64,000 bases of DNA. It comes from Punica granatum (lineage: Eukaryota > Streptophyta > Magnoliopsida > Myrtales > Lythraceae). Both the position numbers and the translations under genes were made by a program. The notes under the pieces are model-generated. The model did not search any database and was not told the origin of the DNA. It worked only from the letters and a program-made list of their open reading frames with translations. Below, piece after piece: positions 11,241 to 23,241 of the stretch. The stretch is taken from the NCBI RefSeq assembly GCF_007655135.1, contig NC_045128.1, forward strand, positions 19,934,811 through 19,998,810, written 5' to 3'. Position 1 is the stretch's first letter. Each line of letters opens with the position of its first letter.

Positions 11241-14200
11241 TTCCTAGTGGTTGACAACTTTCTGGGCATTTGGAGGACAGAATTGCTTTTTCTGAACTTT
11301 CACAAATTGGCATATTATCCTTTTGATCGTCATAGACATAATCATATTAAAAAAAAGAAAAGAAGCAAAAAGTTAAGCTGATTAACTAATTTCATCTGCA
11401 TTTCATATTTATTGTATATAATTAGAAAATTCACAAACTGAGTTGAACAAAAAAGATGGCTTAATTGCCATTAACATTCCATTTATTTCTCGTTAATTGA
11501 TGATGTGGCACTATCTGACATTACTTTCATTAATTGTAATTAGTGATCTAGCATGAGTTTACTAGCACGTGTAGAGGGCAATCTGTAACGCCCGCATCCA
11601 ATCTAATAAAATAGACTAGATCCGGTGCTTTACCGTACATTCTAATGATAAAGGCGACCTGACATAAAATTTCACCTGTATAAAATCCTTAATAATCAAT
11701 ATCTCTCTTTAGGAATTAAAAGTCACCCAAATATTCCAATTACGATTAGTCATCTTATATCGATCGAAGAACAGTAAATTTTACATAGGCAAGACACTCA
11801 ATTCAAATAAATGGATATATATTTATAAATATATACTCATTTAGAATAACTATCTAAGTTATATAAAACAACATAAAAACTCCTTTCGGTTGTAAGATCT
11901 TCCCATTCTTCTAGGCAAGCCATTTCCAAACATTTCCCTTAGGTTGGATGCAAGATGGAAACGTCCACCTGCACTTAAAATGAGTTAGGAAAAACCATAT
12001 TCTTATGAGGATCCACACTTAATACCTCGGAGTTAAGCTTCCTGTTAAGAGTTTATGTATGAAATTCTCATATATGCTTCATAAACATCATGTGATTAGT
12101 ATTCGTGAAAAGATTGAGCTTGAACTCCACAAATGTGGGTGCCTACGTATCTCGTTTTACTGAGAATCAGAGCACACGTAGCTCTCTTAAGAGTAGTTAT
12201 GAGTCACGTACCTGTCACTGCCAATGGAAATAAGAATCGGACCTGAAATAATATTAAGCAGACTGTTGCTTTCCGATCTTTGCGCGAACTTAAGCCAACC
12301 CCTTCATTAAAGCTATACAACTTTCGTCTCTCCTCATTTCTTCTCCTCTTGCTCAGGAGACATGCGAAAGAAAGAAAGAGAAACGAGAGAATCAGGACAA
12401 ATGCAAATATATGAACAATGGAACGAGTTCAAGATAGACTTAACAAAAGTGAGTTCCAAGATCCTCAAATCAACTATGATCCTGATTCAAATGTCCCTTA
12501 ATTCGACCCTAGAATATCTGAAATGGCATGAAAAGCCGGGGAGGATGACCTCAAGGCATATAGGAATGAAGAGAACTTACCATATGCCATGAAGGTGACC
12601 GAAACGAGCCTCTATAGGCCACACTCATGACTGAACAACATGCAAGATTATTTAAATCGATCTTACGAAGACCCAAATATAAGTAATCAGGCATCTAGAG
12701 GCATCTATAATTTATTCTAGGCTACGCTCCAAATCGAGATCAGCCAAACAGAGGATCAATCAACTAAACAAGCACCCAAAACTCAACCTGAGACTAAGCA
12801 AATATCATCATCCCTCTATTAGTCAATTCAGCCACATATTTAGATATAACATAAAGTCATCATAAACGTGTAGAATCATCTTTAAGTCGAACAAAGGATT
12901 GATAGGCAACTCAGCCTACACCTTAATCACTTCCTTTAGTAATTAAAAGGGTGTCAAAACCCTCAAATCGTCCAATTCATTATCATATAATATAGCTCAT
13001 GCATTAAGCATAACTTCTAATTGAACAAGCATAAATTGATCAAGAGAACAAGGGATTGATATGGAACTCAGTCCACAACTTCAACTCAAGATTAAACTGT
13101 CAAGATCAAGCTAAAATCTCCTAAATTAAACAAAGAGGCATCATATGATTCATTCCTACTTCAAACCCAACCTCGAATCGTCCAAACCGATCTAAATCGC
13201 AGCCAAATTGAACCAAGAACCATCTAATCAATCGACTCAGCACTCAAGCATGATTTCCAGTCGTCAAAGCCAAGCAAAACGTCTCTAAAACAATAGGGAC
13301 AGCATCCGCAACATAACAGTCCACGAGTGAACAGTCTAGATCAGGGGCAAGGAATGTCATCGAGTCCTCTCTTTCGAGGACGGCTCTGCTGCTGGTCGGA
13401 GGAAGAGCAGGGAGCTGCAGCGGCCGCGACATCTGGCAGGGGAAGTGCCCGAAAAGGGAAAAAGGCGAGCTGGAGGCCGTCGAGCTTCCAATTACCTGCA
13501 CGATAGAGCCGCAAGCAGACAGAACCAAACGGGCAGAACAGAGTTACGTAGAGAGGGAGAAGCAGAGGAATCGAGGGCGCCGAGAGAGGGGCTGAACTCG
13601 AGGTCTCGCGGCTGAGCACGAGTTGCCGCTGCCTCCTTTCTCTCCTTTTTCTCCTTGTCGTTCCTATTTCTTCATCCTTGTGTGAGTCTCTGCCTCCCTC
13701 TCTCCCTCTAGCCGTGTCTGTGCTTATCTGTCTCTGTGTTGATCCCTTTGTGTCCCCGCTTAAATCCTTTGATCACAGTATACCAACCAAACGGTGGAAA
13801 AGATTTAGAGCAAACTAACAATTTGGTCCCTGATGTTTGGACCGGCCATCAATTAAGTCCCCAGTGTTTCGTGGCCATCATTTTTACCCCCGAAGTTTGT
13901 ATTCCGTCCATCACTTTGGTCCAGCCGATTTCTGCGTTACGAAAGACTTAACACAGTCCATTAAATCGCTGAAAATAAAGAAAAAAAAATGAGGCAGTTG
14001 GCTTAAATCGATGTTGCTTCATACATAATTGAAATTCCAGCCCAAAATCAGTAGAAACCCGCCACCGCTCTTAGCTCTCATGCATCAAGGCTCCGGTGGG
14101 GAGCAAGTGAAGAAGGTGAAAAGTGCACCAACATCAAGGCTTGTGTTGGAAGCAAGTGAGGAAGGCGGAAAGCGAGAAGTTGTTTGTGGTTTGGTCGTGG

Positions 14201-15333
14201 AAATTCAAAGATTTCGACGAGACTTTGTGAGTTCTTACGGTTGCAACTGAAATCAAATTCCAAATCCCAATTGCTTCTCTCTCGTTGAATCTTTCTTCAA
14301 TCCCCATATACCTTAGTTTGATTCCAATTGCCGACCACCCCCAAATCCTTAATGGAATTGCAGTTTCTTGAACTCAATTCAGTTTCTCGCACTCACTTTG
14401 AAATCATGCCTCCTAATCATCTTAATGGAAATCGATACTTACCAAATCGAAGCATAAGATGTACCATCAAGCCATGAAGCTAAAAGGCCTACTCAACTTA
14501 TCACAAACATATGCATATGCAATATTACATAGCTAACCCCATCGATGTACACAAATGGATAATGGATACCAATGGCTAATGGTCAAATCCCCTTTTAGGG
14601 CACAGGGAATTCCCCAAATGGGGACATTATCTGAACACCTAACCAACTAAAGTCTCATTATACATACATAGCTAACCCCGTCGATATACACAAACGGGTA
14701 ATGGATACTAGCTAGCTAATGGTTTTACCTATCCCCTTCCAGTTCCGACTAAGTCCCCATGCGGGGTACAAATGCAAATGATATGCACATGTATCATTTA
14801 AATCATATTCACATCAGTATCATATGCATAACTAATATCTCCATATCACATGCCAAAACAAACTCTTATTAATGGCATAAAGGACACATAATTGTCATTA
14901 GCCCTAAATTAATAGACTACAATTTTGCATCCTAAGCATTAGAAATCAACACCGCCATATGATCAAATGCAAAGAAGGATTCATCTTAGTAAATTAAATC
15001 AACAACCAAAGCTAACAAGTTCAATCAATTTAACAAAACATGACGGAAGCATAAATTCCATTATTATCAATTACTTTCACCAAGAATGAATCAAATACTC
15101 AAACTAATTTCAGCATACTCTGAACAATTATCCCACGGAATAAAATGTTTTAACGATAACCTCAACACAAAGCAACCCACAAATAGCCCATTCCTTAAGC
15201 AAACTCGAGTAGCAATACAAACCTTAATTTGAGCTGAATTGAACTAGATTAGGCCCTAATTTATATGTGTACGTAATGCCTAAGGACGCCCAAGCCAGGA
15301 AGAATGTTTTTGCAGCAACACCTAATTCATTTC
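11241..15333. other. Intergenic DNA with decayed repeat sequence, no supported gene
   Basis: AT-rich sequence with only short reading frames lacking recognisable domains. Repeat-like signs are TGTAACGCCCGC at 11586 (a start seen in some plant gypsy LTRs), a GC-rich island at about 13340-13620, a stretch at about 13810-13930 of the 'tttggtccctgatgtttgg' type found in many noncoding plant elements, and a duplicated ~100-bp block at 14526-14766. I could not find paired LTRs, a PBS or coding remnants, so no element is called. Confidence 0.4.
14526..14766 (+). repeat. Imperfect direct repeat, ~100-bp unit
   Basis: Two copies, about 14526-14623 and 14667-14766, share CATAGCTAACCCC.TCGAT.TACACAAA, GGTAATGGATAC and GCTAATGG, and both end in a CCCCA.GGGG sequence. 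They lie in unclassified intergenic DNA; a decayed LTR is possible. Confidence 0.6.
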
Positions 15334-16022
15334 TGATGCGGACCTCATGAAGGATTGTGAAACCCGACGACCAACTTGAATCGATTCCCAGATTGCCAAA
15401 CACAGATTTAGATAAAGAGGATTATTGACCCGTTGTTTATAGAGAAACAAGAACCAACAATATCAAGACAAGGATTATTGACCCGTTGTTTATGAAGAAA
15501 CAAGAACCAATAATATCAAAGTGTACCGAACAATCACAAGCTGTCACACTTGTTTGTTCGAAGGAGTTCAATGAACAACAAAGGAGAAAATCTCACCAAA
15601 ATACCAGAATAGTCTACCTCTGATCAGATACTCAGCCTCCTTTATATAAGCTTAGGAGAAACTGGAAACTAATAAACTAGGCAACTGGAATATCCTTAGT
15701 TTCCTAAAGCCAGAAATAACAGAGGAAACTAAATAAAGGCTATCTAGAATAGTTGGCAGTCTTTTATTCCAGCTTCAGCATCTCATGGCAAGTCAAGTGA
15801 ATAAAGGCCTTTGGAGACCCAATTGAATTAGACTCCTCTTGGCCCAAAAAGCCCATCAGCAGGCTCTCCATAGCTTGTTGAATTTGTTTGGCCTTCGCCC
15901 GTGTGATTGGCCCACTCGGAACATGCAAGCCTCCAAAATCTTGTACTTCAGCTCCCTCTTCACGAGTCCGACTTCCAAGCTCGTGTGCATCAGCCTCATT
16001 ATCATGCCCATGATCCTCATCA
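15334..16022 (-). repeat. 3' LTR of element A
   Basis: 689 bp. On the minus strand it starts TGATGAGGATC after the purine tract GAAGAGCGGGAAAA (16036-16023) and ends CGCATCA at 15334. A TATA-like TTATATAAA lies at 15641-15650. Two tandem ~53-bp units (about 15420-15525) each contain TTGTTT-loop-AAACAA. The first ~250 bp also encode the C-terminal end of pol. B's insertion point in the sister LTR corresponds to 15725-15729. Confidence 0.82.
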
Positions 16023-16258
16023 TTTTCCCGCTCTTCAAAAGGATTCGTCCTCGAATCGAAACCTACATCAATCGGAGAAAGATCAGAAACATTAAAAGTT
16101 GGGCTAACATTATACTCACCTGGTAAATCTATTTTGTAGGCATTATCATTTATCTTGGCTACGACTTGGAATGGTCCAATTCCTCGTGGACTAAATTTGG
16201 ATTTCCGTTGGTTTGGAAATTTTTCCTTCCTCATATGAACCCACACCCAATCTCCTGG
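15764..16258 (-). pseudogene. Element A: C-terminal part of integrase / pol end
   Basis: The frame begins just after the TAG at 16259-16261 and ends within the 3' LTR. It carries the integrase C-terminal module (GPFQVVAKINDNAYKIDLPG, then FNVSDLSP) and a tail with GPITRAKAK, parallel to the tail of element F. There is no recognisable chromodomain. It cannot be made as part of a polyprotein because of the upstream stop. Confidence 0.85.
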
Positions 16259-17079
16259 CTAAAAAATCACTTTCTTCCGTCCCTTGTTGGCACGTTCAGC
16301 ATATTGTTTATTCTTCTTCAAGATATGTTGCCTCGCTTCTTCATGAATATTTTTCACCATATCTGCCTTTTTCTTCCAGTCAAGACTAGAAATCTCACTC
16401 ATAGGCAAAGGGATTAGATTCAAAGGTGTTAATGGATTAAAACCATACACAATCTGAAATGGTGAGAAGTTAGTAGAAGAATGTACTGTACGATTATAAG
16501 CAAACTCAATAAACGGTATGCAATCTTCCCAAGACTTCAAATTCCTTTTTATGACTGTACGAAGAAGAGTGGACAATGTCCTATTAACCACCTCGGTTTG
16601 CCCATCCGTTTGGGGATGACAAGTAGTTGAAAATAACAATTTAGTTCCTAACTTTCCCCACAGGAGGCGCCAAAAATGACTCAAGAACTTAGCATCCCGA
16701 TCACTAACTATGGTCTTAGGTATCCCATGCAATCGCACTACCTCCCTAAAGAACAAATCAACAATGTGTGGCATCATTAGTTTTGCGACATAGAATAAAA
16801 TGAGCCATCTTAGAAAATTGACCCACAACTACGAAAATGGAATCTCGTCCTTTATTAGACCTAGGCAATCCTAGGATGAAATCCATGGATATATCAGTCC
16901 AAGGCTCATTAGGAACAGGTAAAGGCATATACATTCCATGAGGTTTGACTGTTGATTTCGCCTTCTTACAAGTAACACATTTAGAGCAAATTCTCTCCAT
17001 ATCTCTCTTCATATGTGGCCAAAAGAAATGTTCTCTCAAAATATCCAAAGTCTTAACTACCCCGAAATGACCCATAAGA
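16259..17079 (-). pseudogene. Element A: integrase zinc finger and catalytic core, frameshifted
   Basis: Two overlapping frames. 17075-16758 carries the HHCC-type zinc-binding part ([21 protein letters not shown]) and the first catalytic Asp region (TDISMDF). 16828-16259 carries SDRDAKF with the second Asp and QTEVVNRTL with the catalytic Glu. The frame changes between about 16830 and 16760. The [10 protein letters not shown] segment has Gly where element F has Asp. A TAG at 16259-16261 ends the second frame. Integrase would insert the cDNA; this copy is dead. Confidence 0.85.
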
Positions 17080-17719
17080 CCCCCCCCCCATGCGACTCAA
17101 GCACAAGTAATTCACACATAGAAGAATTAGGAATGCACAGCTTATTCTCCCTAAATAAGAATTCGTCGTGCTTATAAAACTTACCAAATGCACCCTTTTC
17201 ACATGCACTATATATAGCACCAAAGTCAGAATCTTGCATGTACAACTCCTTAAGATGTTCAAACCCAAGAAATTTAGCATTTAGAGTAGAGATAAGTACA
17301 TACCTCCGTGATAATGCATCAGCTACCACGTTTTCTTTTCCTTGCTTGTACTGAATCAAGTATGGAAACATCTCTATGAATTCGACCCATTTGGCATGTC
17401 TCCGATTCAGCTTGTTTTGCCCTTTCAAACGCTTCAATGATTCGTGGTCCGTGTGTATGACAAATTCCTTCGACCACAAGTAGTGCTGCCACGTCTCCAA
17501 AGCGCGGACCAGACCATAGAGTTCCTTGTAATATGCAGAATAATTCAAAGCGGCTCCATTTAGCTTCTCACTAAAGTAGGCAATCGGTCGTTTTTCCTGC
17601 ATCAAAACAGCACCTATACCAATCCCGGAAGCATCACATTCAATCTCGAAAGTTTTCGAAAAATCAGGTAAAACCAATAAAGGTGCAGAACAAAGCCTTT
17701 CCTTAATCAAATTAAATGC
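17080..17719 (-). pseudogene. Element A: RNase H region
   Basis: The frame opens after the TAA at 17720-17722. It contains the RNase H start ([18 protein letters not shown]), a conserved HTDHESLK segment and [11 protein letters not shown]. It leaves frame at a run of ten C at 17080-17089, just before the integrase zinc finger, a likely slippage frameshift. Confidence 0.87.
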
Positions 17720-18970
17720 TTACTCTTGCTCTACTCCCCATTTGAAACTTATATCTTTCTTAACCACTTCCGTCAATGGAGCAGCCAAAGTACTAAAATC
17801 CCACACAAATCGCCTATAAAAACTGGCTAGACCATGAAAACTTCTTACCTCGGTTACGAATTTCGGCGTCGACCAATCATTAATTGCTTTCACCTTTTCC
17901 TCATCAACCTGAATACTCTTGGAACTAACAACAAATCTCAAAAACACAACTCGATCCATGCAAAATGTACATTTCTTCAAGTTAGCATATAATTTTTCAT
18001 GTCTCAATGCCTGAAGCACGCATCGCAAATGATAAATATGATCCTTCAAGCTCTTACTATACACCAAGATATCATCAAAATATACAACAACGAATTTTCC
18101 AATGAAAGTAGGCAAAACATGATTCACGAGCCTCATGAAAGTACTAGGCGCATTAGTTAATCCGAATGGCATAACTAACCACTCATACAAGCCATATTTT
18201 GTTTTGAAAGCCGTTTTCCACTCATCACCCTCATTCATCCTAATCTGATGATATCCGCTTTTCAAGTCTATTTTTGTAAATAACGTGGAACCATGCAATT
18301 CATCCAACATGTCATCTAATCGAGTAATAAGATGTCGATACTTTACCGTGATTTTGTTTACAGCGCGGCAATCAACACACATTCGCCAAGTACCATCTTT
18401 CTTTGGCACCAACAACACCGGGACCGCACAAAGACTCATGCTCTCACGCACATGCCCTTTAGCTAAAAGCTCGTGCACTTGCCTTTGAAATTCCCTTGTC
18501 TTCTCCGGATTACTTCGATATGCTGGCCGGTTCGGAATTGCGGCTCCTGGCACAAAGTCGATTTGATGCTCTATTCCCCTTATTGGTGGCAAATGATTGG
18601 GTAACTCCGTGGGAAAAACATCTCCAAACTCCTGCAAAAGAGAGGTAACACAACTTGGCAAAGAAGAATTAAGGTCAGAGAAATAAGCCTCCTTATAAAC
18701 AAACAAGATCATTGGGCGATTAGCTTTGAATGCACTCTTGATCTCTCTTTCTTTTGCATAGAAACTCATTTTTTTCTCTTTTCTCTCAACTAACTCTTTC
18801 CTCTCATCTATAGCTGAACTATCTTTCTTTTTACTATCCCGAATTTCTTCCTCTCTAGTCTTACCAGTTTCCTCTCTCACTTGCTCACTCTCTTTTTTTC
18901 TTTCAATCTCAACTTCTACCTCACTTTTTTCACAAATTGATCTCTTGATTCGGAGCTGATCCTCATACAC
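17720..18970 (-). pseudogene. Element A: spacer and reverse transcriptase
   Basis: Residues 1-75 or so are a highly charged Glu/Lys-rich spacer. Then follows RT with [45 protein letters not shown] and the active-site YFDD ([13 protein letters not shown]). The frame is closed by stops on both sides: TAG at 18971-18973, where F has a Gln codon, and TAA at 17720-17722, where F has Lys. RT itself looks intact over its motifs, but it cannot be expressed in a full polyprotein. Confidence 0.9.
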
Positions 18971-19694
18971 CTAATAAGGTGTCAATGGAACAAGTGTCAC
19001 CTTTTTACCATCCTTGACAAAAGAGTATCGATTCTTATACCCATCATGTATTGTCTGTCTATCGAACTGCCATGGCCTCCCAAGCAACATATGACTAGCA
19101 TGCATGGGCACTACATCACAAAGAACTTTATCATTGTATCTCCCAATTGTAAAGGAAACCAGAACTTGCTTGTTCACCTTCACTTCTCCACTTTCATTCA
19201 ACCATTGCAGCTTATATGGCCTAGGATGCTTCAATGTACGCAATCCCAACTTGTCAACAAGTAACTTACTAGCCACATTCACACAGCTATCCCCGTCAAT
19301 GATCAAACTACATACCCGATCCTTCACTTGGCATCTAGTGTGGAATATATTTTTCCTTGGCACATCATCTATCTCTTCTTCCTTAATTTGTACATTCAGT
19401 GCTCGCATGATTACTAAGGCATTCCCCTCAGTAGTATATTCATAATCACTACTAGAATCATCTTGTGTTGGCATTGAATCACTTTTCTCCTCTTCAGTTT
19501 CAATTTCCCCACTATCCAGCATGATCATTGCCCTTTTATTTGGACATTGAGAAGTAATAAGCCCAGATCCCAAACACTGGAAACATTTGATATCTCTATT
19601 CTTTTGAGCTTGGGATGTAGAGTTACCTCTCTCATTGTTGTCCCCTTGGCTCTTGCTCATGCTCCTTTCGGCATTCGATTTGGGTTTCTCTACT
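18971..19694 (-). pseudogene. Element A: gag zinc knuckle and protease
   Basis: This is the part of gag-pro downstream of the F insertion. The zinc knuckle CFQCLGSGLITSQC has Leu where the canonical CX2CX4HX4C has His, so metal binding is probably lost. The retropepsin-like motif reads LIIDGDSC where F has VIIDGGSC. The frame continues upstream into the LTR of F only by chance. It ends at TAG 18971-18973. Confidence 0.87.
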
Positions 19695-19699
19695 GGTCT

Positions 19700-20507
19700 T
19701 GATGCGATTCCCGCCAAGAATGACGAGACCCGACAACTAAAGGAACCCAAGATCGTTCCACGATCAGATTTGATTGACGAACCCTCGACCCGTTGTTTAC
19801 GACAAAAACAAGAACCTTGGTATAACTGACCTCAACCCGTTGTTTAATGCGAAACAAGAACCTCGGTATATAGGAAGACGCCACAAACGGTAATGGAAAA
19901 CCGCTTGATAAGTCGATGAAGACGCCACAAACGGTGGTGGAAAGCCGTTTGATAAGTCGATGATGAACGCCACGGAAACTTCCGATAAGTTCGATTAGTT
20001 CTTCAAGAACCAAAGAGAATACTCTCACAATTTTCTGAATGTTCCTCCCATTAAAAATTGACTAAGATGAATATATATAGACATAAAGTAATCCTAATAT
20101 GGTCATATCTCCTCCTATAGATAAGGAAATTAAAATCAAGAATATCGATAGAGATATGACATAATCTATAAAGATATAAAATCTAAATACCCCTAGAATA
20201 TCTCTATGAGATTTAAACTTCAAACAAATCTGATGTTATCTTCTGTTGATCATCAACTGTTCTAGAAGCTTCCTTAAACACTTGCTGAATTTAGCCTTGT
20301 CCGGAATCTTCTATAACTTGAATAATGTTGATGGATCTTTGTGGATCACGTGATTCATGTCCAATGGGCCTCCACGAATTTGCTTGAGCCCAAACCTCTT
20401 GAATCAGGCCGTTGAGTTCATCTTTAAACTTCTTTGCTCGTGCTCGCGTAATCGGTCCAATTGGAACTTGAGCTGGATCCCTTGAAGTCATGCTACGATT
20501 TGCATCA
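19700..20507 (-). repeat. 3' LTR of element F
   Basis: 808 bp. The minus strand starts TGATGCAAATCG directly after the PPT (20519-20508) and ends ATCGCATCA at 19700. It encodes the last ~70 residues of pol (stop TAA at 20291-20293). A TATATATA box at about 20071-20080 is followed downstream by tandem 44-bp units (about 19885-19975) and two TTGTTT/AAACAA hairpin units (about 19790-19860). Confidence 0.93.
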
Positions 20508-20908
20508 TTCCCCTCCTCTTGAAAATGATTTGTCCTCAAATCATCACCTACATCAAAAGGAAGCAAATCAGCAACATTAAAAGTAGCACTTACATTGTAC
20601 TCACCAGGTAAGTCTAGTTTATAAGCATTGTCATTGATGCGCTCCAGGACTTGAAAAGGTCCATCTCCTCTTGGAAGCAGTTTGGAACGTCTTTGCGCCG
20701 GAAATCTCTCTTTCCTCATATGCAACCAAACCCAATCTCCGGGTTCAAAAATCAGCTTATGACGGCCCTTGTTGGCGTGTTTTGTATACTGCTCCGTTTT
20801 TCGCTCAATGTTGAGTCTTGTTTTCTCATGAATCTGCTTGACAAATTCAGCTTTCTTTTTGCCATCTAAATTAACATGCTCAGTCAAAGGTAAAGGAGAT
20901 AAATCCAA
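20291..20908 (-). pseudogene. Element F: integrase C-terminal part and pol tail
   Basis: The frame resumes pol after the frameshift at the T8 run (21027-21034). It has the GPFQVLERINDNAYKLDLPG module, NVADLLPFDVGDD, then the GPITRARAKKFK tail. The last ~70 residues are encoded inside the 3' LTR, as I know for CRM elements, whose integrase tail is thought to guide centromeric targeting. That role is known for the family and only inferred here. Confidence 0.88.
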
Positions 20909-20913
20909 TGGAG

Positions 20914-22794
20914 TTAAAGGATTAAATCCATAAACAACTTCAAATGGTGAAAATTTAGTAGCGGAATGAACAGATCTGTTATAAGCAAACTCAACATGTG
21001 ATAAACACTCTTCCCATGTTTTAATGTTTTTTTTATGATTGCCCTCAACAAAGTAGACAAAGTTCTATTTACTACTTCCGTTTGACCATCAGTTTGTGGG
21101 TGACAAGTAGTAGAAAATAACAGCTTAGCACCTAACTTACACCACAAAATCTTCCAAAAATAGCTCAAGAACTTAGCATCTCTATCCGAAACAATTGTTC
21201 TAGGCATGCCATGTAACCTCACAATCTCCCTAAAGAACAAATCAGCAACATGCGAGGCATCATCCGTTTTGTGACATGGAATAAAGTGTGCCATCTTAGA
21301 AAATCTATCCACAACCACAAAAATTGAATCTCTCCCACGTTTAGTCCTAGGTAATCCTAACACAAAGTCCATTGAAATATCAATCCAAGGCTCACTAGGA
21401 ATTGGTAAAGGAGTATACAAACCGTTAGGCTGCACTTTGGATTTAGCTTGCCTACACGTAATGCATCTACCATAAATTCTCTCAACATCTCTTTTCATAT
21501 GTGGCCAATAGAAGTGTTCTTGCAAAATAGCTAAAGTCTTTGCTACTCCAAAATGTCCCATTAATCCCCCACCATGTGATTCCTGCACTAATAACTCTCT
21601 CAAGGAACAATTTGGCACGCATAACTTATTCTCTCGAAACAGAAAGTCATCATGCCTAAAGAACTTACCACAAGGAATTTTCTCACAAGCTCGATATTCC
21701 TCACAAAATTCATGGTCATCAGCATATAAATTTTTAATGCGCTCAAAACCAAGCAATTTTGCATCAAGTGTAGAGAGTAATGCATACCTGCGAGAAAGTG
21801 CATCGGCGACCACATTCTCCTTACCTTGCTTATACCGAATGACGTATGGAAACGTCTCAATGAACTCCACCCATCGGGCATGTCTTTTGTTTAGTTTGTG
21901 TTGGCCCTTCAAGTGTTTCAAGGACTCATGATCGGTGTGTATCACGAACTCCTTAGGCCATAGGTAGTGCTGCCACGTCTCTAAAGCTCGAACCAATGCA
22001 TACAACTCTTTATCATAAGTTGGATAGTTTAAGGCTGCACCGCTTAGTTTTTCGCTGAAGTAAGCAATTGGTCGTCCTTCCTGCATGAGAACTGCACCTA
22101 TACCAACACCTGAAGCATCACATTCAATCTCAAAAGTTTTAGAAAAGTTAGGTAAAGATAATAAAGGAGCGTTGGTCAGCTTCTCTTTGATTAGCTGAAA
22201 CGCCTTCTCTTGTTCTTCTCCCCATCTAAATCCAACGTTTTTCTTGATCACTTCAGTAAGTGGTGCTGCTATGCTACTAAAGTCCTTCACGAACAGTCGA
22301 TAGAAACTAGCAAGTCCATGAAAACTACGAACATTACTTACACTTGTGGGACTAGGCCACTCTTGGATTGCACGTACCTTCTCCTCATCAACCTGTATAC
22401 CTTGTGCACTAACAACAAATCCCAAAAAAACAAGCTTATCGGTGCAAAAAGTACACTTCTTCATATTAGCAAATAACTTTTCCTTCCTAAGCACATCTAA
22501 GACAGATTTCAAATGTACCTTATGATCATCTAAGTTTTTGCTGTAAACTAGTATATCATCAAAGTAGACAACCACAAATCTACCTCTAAATGCACGCAAA
22601 ACATGATTCATAAGTCTCATAAAAGTGCTTGGAGCATTAGTCAAACCAAAAGGCATAACTAACCATTCGTACAAACCGTATTTTGTTTTAAAGGCAGTTT
22701 TCCATTCATCTCCTTCTTTCATTCTAATCTGATGATAACCACTCTTTAAATCAATTTTAGAAAATACACAAGAACCATGTAACTCATCTAACAT
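20914..22794 (-). pseudogene. Element F: reverse transcriptase, RNase H, integrase
   Basis: 626 codons. [15 protein letters not shown] at residues ~12-25 and YFDD at 77-80. RNase [19 protein letters not shown] and HTDHESLK. Integrase: zinc finger [18 protein letters not shown], then catalytic D-D-E in ISMDF, SDRDAKF and QTEVVNRTL. The frame starts after the TGA at 22849-22851 that removes the first RT motifs. It is lost at a run of eight T (21027-21034) near the integrase end, after which ~30 residues are out of frame. Every catalytic residue I can identify is present, so the damage is recent and slight. Confidence 0.92.
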
Positions 22795-22848
22795 ATCATC
22801 TAAGCGAGGAATAGGATGACGATACTTTACCGTTATGTTGTTGATTGC

Positions 22849-23241
22849 TCAGCAATCAACGCACATTCTCCACGTCCCATCCTTCTTAGGTACAAGTATT
22901 ACTGGAACAGCGCATGGGCTCAAGCTCTCCCTCACGTACCCTTTCTCTAACAACTCCTTTACCTGCCGTTGAAGCTCCTTTGTCTCCTCAGGATTGCTCC
23001 TATAGGCTGGTCGGTTTGGAATTGTCGCACCGGGAACAAAATCAATTTGATGTTCAATCCCTCGGATTGGAGGTAAGCCATGTGGTGTTTCCTCGGGAAA
23101 GACATCCTCATACTCCTGCAAAAGAGAAACAACAGAACTAGGAAGAAAGATATCAAGTTCGTTAGTATTGAAAAATGCCTCTTTGTACAAAAGTACAATC
23201 ATCGACTGATTTAAAAACATTGCTTGCCTAATTTCTCCCAT
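22849..23241 (-). pseudogene. Element F: N-terminal part of reverse transcriptase
   Basis: Contains [14 protein letters not shown] and [14 protein letters not shown] and ends in TGA at 22849-22851. Element A has an Arg codon at the aligned place. A CGA-to-TGA change is the likely cause, as expected from deamination of a methylated CpG. Upstream it joins gag-protease by a frameshift at about 23300-23345. Confidence 0.88.

Noticed and set aside
13244..13619. Minus-strand gene in the GC-rich island
   Set aside because: Two overlapping frames of ~93 codons with low-complexity Ser/Pro/Ala sequence and no domain, in repeat-like DNA.
13805..13930. Second foldback element of the 'tttggtccctgatgtttgg' type
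   Set aside because: Only one arm is visible; no matching inverted copy was found within the next kilobase.
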